20,846 nucleotides of DNA. Origin: Bacteroidales bacterium (GTDB lineage: Bacteria > Bacteroidota > Bacteroidia > Bacteroidales > UBA4181). The translations under genes and the position numbers were made by a program. The notes under the pieces were generated by a model. It was not told the origin of the DNA and did not search any database. It worked only from the letters and a program-made list of their open reading frames with translations. The DNA is taken from NCBI GenBank assembly GCA_028700615.1, contig JAQVSH010000008.1:1-20846 (forward strand). Reading direction: 5' to 3'. Shown one piece after another: positions 17,083 through 20,846 of the stretch. Numbering within the stretch: the stretch's first letter is position 1; each line of letters begins with the position of its first letter.

Positions 17083-17103
17083 GATCTGCCATTGATAAAC
17101 TCG

Positions 17104-17134
17104 AAAGGGTCTCAGGTTCTGAGGCCCTTTTTTT
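17104..17134 (+). terminator. Intrinsic terminator of the sdh operon
   Basis: AAAGGG-T-CTCAG, loop gtt, CTGAG-G-CCCTTT, followed by TTTT. The 11 base pairs are interrupted by one T-G wobble. It lies 21 bp after sdhB and marks the boundary between the core region and the accessory module. Confidence 0.9.
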
Positions 17135-17172
17135 ATAGCCTGAATATCAGACAAAGAAACAACGTTAAGATT

Positions 17173-17386
17173 ATCCGGAGGCATCAGGCAGCGGATTTAC
17201 GCGTCGGGTCGGCTCAACTCGCTCCGTTCGCAGAAAACGAGAACGCTCCTCTTTTTAGTCAGTGCTACGCACTGCCTAACATCGTCGAACAGCTCTCGTT
17301 TTCTATGCTCAGGAGCTTCGTTTCGCTGTTTCGACCCTCCGCGAACAAATCCCTTTGCCTGATCCCTCCGGATTCCAAACACTGTG
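17173..17386. repeat. ~210-bp palindromic repeat, complete copy
   Basis: An imperfect inverted repeat with arms of about 70-80 bp. The outer ends are ATCCGGAGG (17173-17181) and CCTCCGGAT (17365-17373). The next blocks are ATCAGGCA with TGCCTGAT and GGATTT with AAATCC. The inner block AGAAAACGAGA (17232-17242) pairs perfectly with TCTCGTTTTCT (17294-17304). The apex is CAGTGC-tac-GCACTG (17260-17274). GC content is higher than in the flanks. A homologous half lies at 20411-20510. Open frames crossing it on both strands are by-products of the palindrome. It may be a REP-like or MITE-like interspersed element; its copy number elsewhere is unknown. Confidence 0.8.
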
Positions 17387-17423
17387 ACCATTCAACCGTG
17401 CATCATACGTTGAAATCTTGAAT

Positions 17424-17451
17424 CGGGATACAAATCTTCGTATCCTGTTTT
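17424..17451 (+). terminator. Hairpin with T-rich tail, possible terminator
   Basis: CGGGATAC (17424-17431) pairs with GTATCCTG (17440-17447), 8 bp with one G-T wobble and an 8-nt loop, followed by TTTTACTTTA. There is no gene directly upstream; it could insulate the next promoter from the repeat. Confidence 0.5.
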
Positions 17452-17473
17452 ACTTTATATATAACTGATTATC

Positions 17474-17497
17474 AATTCGTAAAATAATTCGTAAAAT
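17474..17497. repeat. Tandem 12-bp direct repeat upstream of a promoter
   Basis: AATTCGTAAAAT occurs twice head to tail with no spacer (17474-17485 and 17486-17497), ending 11 bp before the TTTG box of the promoter at 17509-17539. Two direct half-sites next to a -33 box are the pattern of an activator or response-regulator site. The function is not shown. Confidence 0.5.
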
Positions 17498-17508
17498 ATA
17501 TCATTTGT

Positions 17509-17539
17509 TTTGTTTTTATAAAATACTATTTTATTTTTA
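17509..17539 (+). promoter_or_regulatory. Candidate promoter for the accessory lipoprotein genes
   Basis: TTTG (17509-17512), 19-bp spacer, then TATTTTTA (17532-17539), which matches TAnnTTTG except for the last base. A start near 17546 gives a leader of about 119 nt before ATG 17665. That leader contains paired elements (17578-17661). Confidence 0.45.
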
Positions 17540-17577
17540 CCAAAAAGAATTCCTTTTGCCCGCGGGGAAAGTTTTTT

Positions 17578-17661
17578 GATGGGATTGAAAAGCAAAAAGG
17601 CATCTCTTACCTATATGCCCTGCTGAACTCTTGGTTCAGTGATACAGAAACTAACCCCATC
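17578..17661 (+). other. Structured 5' leader, three-helix junction
   Basis: An outer stem GATGGG (17578-17583) / CCCATC (17656-17661) encloses two hairpins: GGCAT / ATGCC (17599-17603 with 17615-17619) and CTGAAC-tcttg-GTTCAG (17623-17639). The outer stem ends 3 nt before the start codon at 17665, so it could mask translation. It does not match a riboswitch class I know. Confidence 0.35.
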
Positions 17662-17664
17662 ACC

Positions 17665-17847
17665 ATGCAAAAAATCACATGGCATTTTCTTATTTGCTTC
17701 CTGATCTCCGGATTGATCATCATTTCCTGTAATCGTACGAAAAAGCAGATTTTGGACGCCCTCTCACAAATGTGGCAGCATTTCTACGAACAGATCTATA
17801 TCCATAATGAAATAAAAAATCAACATCCATTCAATTTATTAACTTAA
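17665..17847 (+). CDS. Small lipoprotein, probable truncated paralog of the 17931 gene
   Basis: A 60-residue frame with a lipoprotein signal peptide: hydrophobic residues 7-21 and a lipobox ending IISC (Cys22). After the cysteine, CNRTKKQILDALSQMWQ aligns with CNSNKKKITEILSQMMN of the next gene (9 of 17 identical), with the cysteines lined up. Similarity then stops and the frame ends after a short unrelated tail. The thioredoxin-like domain and CxxC motif are absent. It may be a decayed duplicate or a small lipoprotein in its own right. The upstream promoter and leader look intact, so it may still be expressed. Confidence 0.5.
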   Translation: MQKITWHFLICFLISGLIIISCNRTKKQILDALSQMWQHFYEQIYIHNEIKNQHPFNLLT

Positions 17848-17930
17848 AATAAATTTCAGGCAGAAAATTCTCCATATTTTTATAAAAACATCTAAAGTAC
17901 AGGAATCAATTACTCTTTTTTGAATATTCA

Positions 17931-18473
17931 ATGAATATAAGATTGTTTTGCACATTCATCGGCATCATTTGGCTTCCCAGTGCCTGTAACAGCAACAAAA
18001 AGAAAATAACTGAGATTCTTTCTCAAATGATGAACAAAGAAATTGTCTTTCCCAATGCCTTACAGGCAAAGATCTTGGGGCGTGATACTATCGTGGATGT
18101 ATTGAAAAAACCGGGTTATAAAATTGTCACCTACGCAGATTCTTCAGGTTGTACCGACTGTCGGTTGAATTTCTATGGATGGAGACTCAAAATGGATGAA
18201 GCCAAAGCCTGGAATAAATCTGTCGATTTTGTCTTTATCCTCCAACCCAAAGAGAAATCGGAATTGGTGTCTCTTTTAAAGTTCAATGAATGGGGTATTG
18301 CCGTATTCTATGACAAAAATACCGATTTTATAAGGCAAAACGCTCTATCTTCTGATCCGCTCTATCAAACCTTCCTGATCAATTCCGAAAATAAAATAGT
18401 TCTTGTAGGAAATCCCGTTTCCAACACCACTTTATGGAATCTCTACAAAGAAGCCATTGAAAGTCAGCCTTAA
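17931..18473 (+). CDS. Thioredoxin-like CxxC lipoprotein
   Basis: A 180-residue predicted lipoprotein (signal residues 1-18, lipobox LPSAC with Cys19). A thioredoxin-like domain follows: strand YKIVTYADSSG, then the CTDC motif at residues 74-77, then FVFILQPKEKSELVSLLK and a late segment YQTFLINSENKIVLVGNP that fits the cis-Pro/beta-strand part of redoxins. Proteins of this style occur in Bacteroidota near NVEALA-type peptides and propeller lipoproteins. It would act in the periplasm, perhaps in disulfide chemistry; substrate unknown. The gene starts 83 bp after the truncated paralog. A TATTTTTA box at 17875-17882 could be a -7 element, but no -33 is clear. Confidence 0.72.
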   Translation: MNIRLFCTFIGIIWLPSACNSNKKKITEILSQMMNKEIVFPNALQAKILGRDTIVDVLKKPGYKIVTYADSSGCTDCRLNFYGWRLKMDEAKAWNKSVDFVFILQPKEKSELVSLLKFNEWGIAVFYDKNTDFIRQNALSSDPLYQTFLINSENKIVLVGNPVSNTTLWNLYKEAIESQP

Positions 18474-18616
18474 AATGAAACCACAATTCTTAATTAGATG
18501 ATAATTTCTGATAAAAACAAGGTGTACCATCAAAACTAAACTCAATGCTCATGAAAACCGGATCATGAGAGAAAAATTACTATCCGGAAAACTATTCACT
18601 CATTAAATGGAGAAAA

Positions 18617-18670
18617 GGGATAGAGTTGCCCAGAAAATCTTCGAAAATTCACAAAGGCAACTTCTATCCC
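18617..18670. other. Long-stem hairpin in the noncoding region
   Basis: GGGATAGAGTTGCC (18617-18630) pairs with GGCAACTTCTATCCC (18656-18670), 14 bp with one bulged base and a 25-nt loop. There is no T tract, so it is unlikely to be a simple terminator. Confidence 0.6.
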
Positions 18671-18783
18671 CGGATCTCCTCCCTAAAGGAGGTGTGCATC
18701 AAAGATAATTAAAAACAAAAGAAAAGCTACGCGCTTTTTATGACCGGATAGTCATTATAAATAGAAAAAGCATAGGGTTTTGT

Positions 18784-18819
18784 GTGTTTTGCGGGTAGAA
18801 TTATGCTGCCCTAAAACAC
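18784..18819. other. Second hairpin in the noncoding region
   Basis: GTGTTTT-gc-GGGTAG, loop aattatg, CTGCCC-t-AAAACAC: 13 pairs (one G-U) with a small internal loop, ending at 18819. It has no T tract and lies about 140 bp before the NVEALA-type start codon. Confidence 0.6.
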
Positions 18820-18962
18820 CAAGCAGTTTATTCCGGCGGAGAGATCTTAAATTGATATGTAGGACGCCTTTCAAGCAACACTCCGCAATCTGAAAACATG
18901 AGAACTTAGCAAAAGAACTCACTAAAAATTCATAAAGATTAGAACCTTAAAAATTAAATACA

Positions 18963-19232
18963 ATGAGAAAAAAATTACTGACTGCCTCGGGCCTTTTACT
19001 GACAGCCGCTCTGTATATAGGAATTAATTCCTATCAAAATGTAAATTCTCTCGGAAATCTATTTTTAGCCAATGTCGAAGCATTAACAATTAATGAACAT
19101 TCAGGTAAAGCTTGTTATGCAGATGTCGTAGACCATGGTGGTTATCCAGAATCACTTGTATGTGATATTTCTGGCTGTGATTATAAAAATGTATACATCA
19201 TAAACCGAGAGGATATCTGGATATGTCCGTAA
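18963..19232 (+). CDS. NVEALA-type secreted small peptide with four cysteines
   Basis: An 89-residue protein matching the NVEALA family (Pfam family of short Bacteroidota proteins of unknown function). Residues 1-21 are a signal-like segment (RKKLLTASGLLLTAALYIG). The hallmark follows as LFLANVEALT at residues 33-42, with Thr where Ala is usual. The part after the motif is about 47 residues, polar, with Cys51, Cys67, Cys72 and Cys88, enough for two disulfides. The motif position suggests a leader-to-mature boundary, but processing is not known to me. The start context AAATACAATG is typical for Bacteroidota. A perfect-stem terminator follows, then the propeller lipoprotein. The CxxC lipoprotein upstream could keep its cysteines paired; that is inference. 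Confidence 0.78.
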   Translation: MRKKLLTASGLLLTAALYIGINSYQNVNSLGNLFLANVEALTINEHSGKACYADVVDHGGYPESLVCDISGCDYKNVYIINREDIWICP

Positions 19233-19242
19233 ATTAATAATC

Positions 19243-19279
19243 AATAAGCTGTTGCCATTATTGACAACAGCTTATTATT
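19243..19279 (+). terminator. Terminator-like hairpin after the NVEALA-type gene
   Basis: AATAAGCTGTTG (19243-19254) and CAACAGCTTATT (19265-19276) form a perfect 12-bp stem with a 10-nt loop, 10 bp after the stop codon. The tail (ATTAAG) is A/T but not a pure T run, so it could also act as a stabiliser of the short mRNA or as a bidirectional terminator. Confidence 0.7.
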
Positions 19280-19378
19280 AAGCATAAAGTAAAACCCATT
19301 CTGGAAAACATCTCCTTTTTAAATACATTCTATTTACATGGATGAGGTTAAATCGCTGTTTCATTTAAAACAAGACGA

Positions 19379-20404
19379 ATGAGAAAAATTCTTTTATTAT
19401 TCTTAATCATCTGGCTATCTTCTTGTTCGAAGAAATCAGACTACTCCTATGTGGATTTGTCGAATGCCAGGATTTTGCCGAATCCGCAGCGATTATTGCG
19501 GTTTAGTGATAAATATCCTTTTGATATTGCCATCAAAGATTCATTGGCTGTTATGTTGTTTTCAAAAGAGGATACCTGCGGTGCCGTGTATAATCTCAAC
19601 ACACAGAAACCTGTCGGTTATTTTGGGGTAGTCGGTAATGGTCCCGGAGAAATAACCAGACTCAATTTTATAACCAACAAAAATTATGCACTAATAAAAA
19701 ATGCGCTCTACTTTACAGATACCAACAGGAGACAATTATTATCTATCTCATTGGGGACGGAGAAAAATCAGTTTGTACTCAATAATCTGATGGACTATCC
19801 GGGTTCAATCTTTGCAAGTACCAATTTGAATATTGTGGATGATTGGATTATAGGAAGAAAGATTGGTATGCAAGAGCAACAGATGTTCTATATCTATGAT
19901 CGTAATACTCAAAACCTCCGTTGGATTGAGTATCCCTCTTTTATGCCTTCTGTTCGGGATAAAAATTATGATTATGCTTCTCGTCTGGCCTTTAATGCGT
20001 CTAAAGAAAAAATTATAGCAGGGATGTATTTTGCAGACATGGTTCACCTATACAATATTCAGGGAGAACGCAAAAAAACAATCTGTTTCTCAGAGAAATG
20101 GCTTCCGGAAATTCAAAAAGAAAGATTAATCACTTTTGATGGATGCTCGGGAATTTTAGGCCTATACCCCACAGAAAAATACTGTTACCTATTGAGAGTT
20201 GAAGAAAAAAATCTCAAGGCAAATAAAATACATCTTATTAAAATAGACTGGAATGGAAATTTAGTTGCCTCGTATGTGCTTGCAAATAATTTTGAATCAG
20301 GATTTTGTGTTGACGAAGAACTCAACAGGGTTTATCTTATACAAAATACCCTTGCTGAAAATGATGTCGAGTATTACGATGTAGTATATTACGATTTGAA
20401 CTAA
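19379..20404 (+). CDS. Six-bladed beta-propeller lipoprotein (TolB-like, BF3164 type)
   Basis: A 341-residue predicted lipoprotein: signal MRKILLLFLIIW with lipobox LSSC (Cys16). The rest is a beta-propeller of about six blades with repeated strand patterns such as AVYNLNTQKPVGYFGVVGNGPGE, FYIYDRNTQNLRW, MVHLYNIQGERKKTICF and IHLIKIDWNGNLVASYVL. The G-x-GPGE segment is characteristic of Bacteroidota propeller lipoproteins of the BF3164 / TolB-like_6 type. No catalytic residues are evident; binding or scaffolding at the cell surface or in the periplasm is likely. It is 146 bp after the NVEALA-type gene with a terminator between, so it may have its own promoter, which I could not identify. Such propellers commonly neighbour NVEALA-type genes. 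Confidence 0.75.
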   Translation: MRKILLLFLIIWLSSCSKKSDYSYVDLSNARILPNPQRLLRFSDKYPFDIAIKDSLAVMLFSKEDTCGAVYNLNTQKPVGYFGVVGNGPGEITRLNFITNKNYALIKNALYFTDTNRRQLLSISLGTEKNQFVLNNLMDYPGSIFASTNLNIVDDWIIGRKIGMQEQQMFYIYDRNTQNLRWIEYPSFMPSVRDKNYDYASRLAFNASKEKIIAGMYFADMVHLYNIQGERKKTICFSEKWLPEIQKERLITFDGCSGILGLYPTEKYCYLLRVEEKNLKANKIHLIKIDWNGNLVASYVLANNFESGFCVDEELNRVYLIQNTLAENDVEYYDVVYYDLN

Positions 20405-20410
20405 CCTTCT

Positions 20411-20510
20411 CACTGTTGAATCCGAAGGGATCAGGCAAAAGGATTTGTTCACAAGGGGCAAAATAGCGAAACGAAGCTCCTGAGTATAGAAAACGAGATC
20501 TGTCTAACGA
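20411..20510. repeat. Palindromic repeat, half copy interrupted by IS110
   Basis: Reading from CACTGTTGAATCCG, the sequence matches the reverse complement of 17281-17386: AGGGATCAGGCA, GGATTTGTTC, AGCGAAACGAAGCTCCTGAG and ATAGAAAACGAGA are shared blocks with scattered substitutions. Similarity fades after GAGA (20495-20498) and is gone by about 20511, shortly before the centre of the palindrome. The missing half may lie beyond the IS element, outside this window. Confidence 0.75.
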
Positions 20511-20697
20511 CCTTTAGATTTGTTCTGTGGATTTTTAAGGAACTTTGTACAGAAACATGTCTAAAGGCCAACACCGGTAGAGGGGCATTATTCCGACGAG
20601 AAGGTTTTCAGACCTACCTAACGATTCAATCCTCTACCGGTTTATGGAGCAAGCTTCAAATAGTAATTTGGGTAAGACCCGTTTCAAGGACTTGAAA
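20511..20697 (+). ncRNA. Candidate IS110 bridge RNA region
   Basis: Three consecutive stem-loops. SL1: CCTTTAGA (20511-20518) with TCTAAAGG (20560-20567), extended by TGTTCTGT / ACAGAAACA with one bulge and a mismatch. SL2: ACCGGTAGAGG (20573-20583) with CCTCTACCGGT (20631-20641), perfect 11 bp around a 47-nt loop. SL3: TTTCAAG-ga-CTTGAAA (20682-20697). Established knowledge: IS110-group elements such as IS621 encode a bridge RNA of roughly 180 nt in this position, with a 5' stem-loop and two guide loops. Assignment of this RNA, its ends and its guides is inference. Confidence 0.45.
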
Positions 20698-20741
20698 GTG
20701 TTCCATAAGTGTTGACCCCAGGACAATTAAAAACCAAGATT

Positions 20742-20846
20742 ATGCAAATTAAGTATTTTTTTGGAATCGATGTCTCCAAGAGTACATTAGATGTGACAGT
20801 AGTGGTGGAGGGGAAAAGCGTGGAATATCAGAAGCTGGAAAACCGC
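20742..20846 (+). CDS. IS110-family transposase/recombinase, N-terminal fragment
   Basis: The first 35 codons run off the window end. The protein begins MQIKYFFGIDVSKSTLDVTV, and FGIDVSKSTLDV is the diagnostic start of the IS110 DEDD (RuvC-like) recombinase domain; the Asp in GIDVSK is the first catalytic acidic residue. ATG 20742 is preceded by an A-rich stretch and is the only sensible start. The rest of the DEDD domain and the C-terminal Tnp domain with the catalytic Ser lie outside, so intactness cannot be judged. Confidence 0.88.
   Translation, partial: MQIKYFFGIDVSKSTLDVTVVVEGKSVEYQKLENR

Larger units (their letters stand above)
18474..18962. other. Hairpin-rich noncoding region upstream of the NVEALA-type gene
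   Basis: About 490 bp with no credible gene. It contains 13-bp inverted ends (18575-18587 and 18744-18756, one mismatch) around a 14-bp stem (18617-18670) and a CCTCC/GGAGG hairpin (18678-18692). Outside that block are a second long hairpin (18784-18819) and a short GCGGAG / CTCCGC inverted pair (near 18836 and 18882). A 13-codon frame from ATG 18565 resembles the start of the NVEALA-type peptide. This could be a long structured leader, a small RNA, or the decayed remains of a repeat. Confidence 0.55.
20500..20846 (+). mobile_element. IS110-family insertion sequence, left end (truncated by window)
   Basis: The left noncoding end and transposase start of an IS110-family element. The exact left boundary is uncertain, between about 20499 and 20511, where the palindromic repeat match ends. 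IS110 elements have no classical terminal inverted repeats and usually make no target duplication, so homology break is the only guide. The ~230 bp upstream of the transposase is long and structured, as in IS110 elements that encode a guide RNA in the left end. Confidence 0.75.

Noticed and set aside
17092..17421. Open frames on both strands across 17092-17421
   Set aside because: They run through the sdh terminator and the palindromic repeat, have no family resemblance, and the plus and minus frames mirror each other because of the palindrome.
17578..17661. Known riboswitch (TPP, SAM, cobalamin)
   Set aside because: The leader is structured, but none of the conserved core sequences of these classes is present.
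20742..20846. Complete transposase gene
   Set aside because: Only the first 35 codons are inside the window, so neither intactness nor the IS subgroup can be judged.

Overview
The window looks like a chromosomal segment from an anaerobic Bacteroidota, most likely order Bacteroidales. The evidence is the Bacteroides-type succinate dehydrogenase/fumarate reductase operon, the DUF5916 outer-membrane protein, the NVEALA-type peptide with its propeller lipoprotein, A-rich start contexts with few strong Shine-Dalgarno sequences, and matches to the Bacteroidetes promoter pattern (TTTG at -33, TAnnTTTG at -7). I cannot assign a genus. No rRNA, tRNA or CRISPR array is visible.

Layout. (1) 1-2769: the 3' part of an Orn/Lys/Arg-type PLP decarboxylase, then lhgO (L-2-hydroxyglutarate oxidase) 4 bp later, closed by an intrinsic terminator. 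(2) 2801-6632: a lipoprotein aldose 1-epimerase and a large DUF5916 protein. The last 36 bp overlap a convergent gene of unknown function (6597-7409, minus). (3) 7410-7717: an AT-rich divergent regulatory region with a 21-bp perfect inverted repeat. (4) 7718-10912: two paralogous M24 aminopeptidase P-type genes flanking a cyclophilin. The second peptidase is on the minus strand, at the end of a potassium-uptake operon (trkH-trkA-pepP, 13474 to 9617). (5) 13475-13655: divergent promoters, then sdhC-sdhA-sdhB (13656-17082) and a strong terminator.

(6) 17135-20510 is accessory and AT-richer. It carries a truncated lipoprotein, a CxxC thioredoxin-like lipoprotein, an NVEALA-type secreted peptide with four cysteines, and a six-bladed beta-propeller lipoprotein. 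About 480 bp of hairpin-rich noncoding DNA lies inside it. The module is bracketed by a ~210-bp palindromic repeat (17173-17386) and an inverted half-copy (20411-20510). (7) 20500-20846: the left end and first 35 codons of an IS110-family transposase. It starts where the second palindrome copy breaks off. Its ~230-nt upstream region folds into consecutive stem-loops and is a candidate bridge RNA.

How it fits together. The left 17 kb is core metabolism: amino-acid and 2-oxoglutarate metabolism, sugar epimerisation, peptide turnover, K+ homeostasis and fumarate/succinate respiration. The right 3.5 kb is a small exported peptide/redox/propeller module between structured repeats, with an IS110 element apparently inserted near the apex of one repeat. 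That junction and the peptide module are the most interesting parts.
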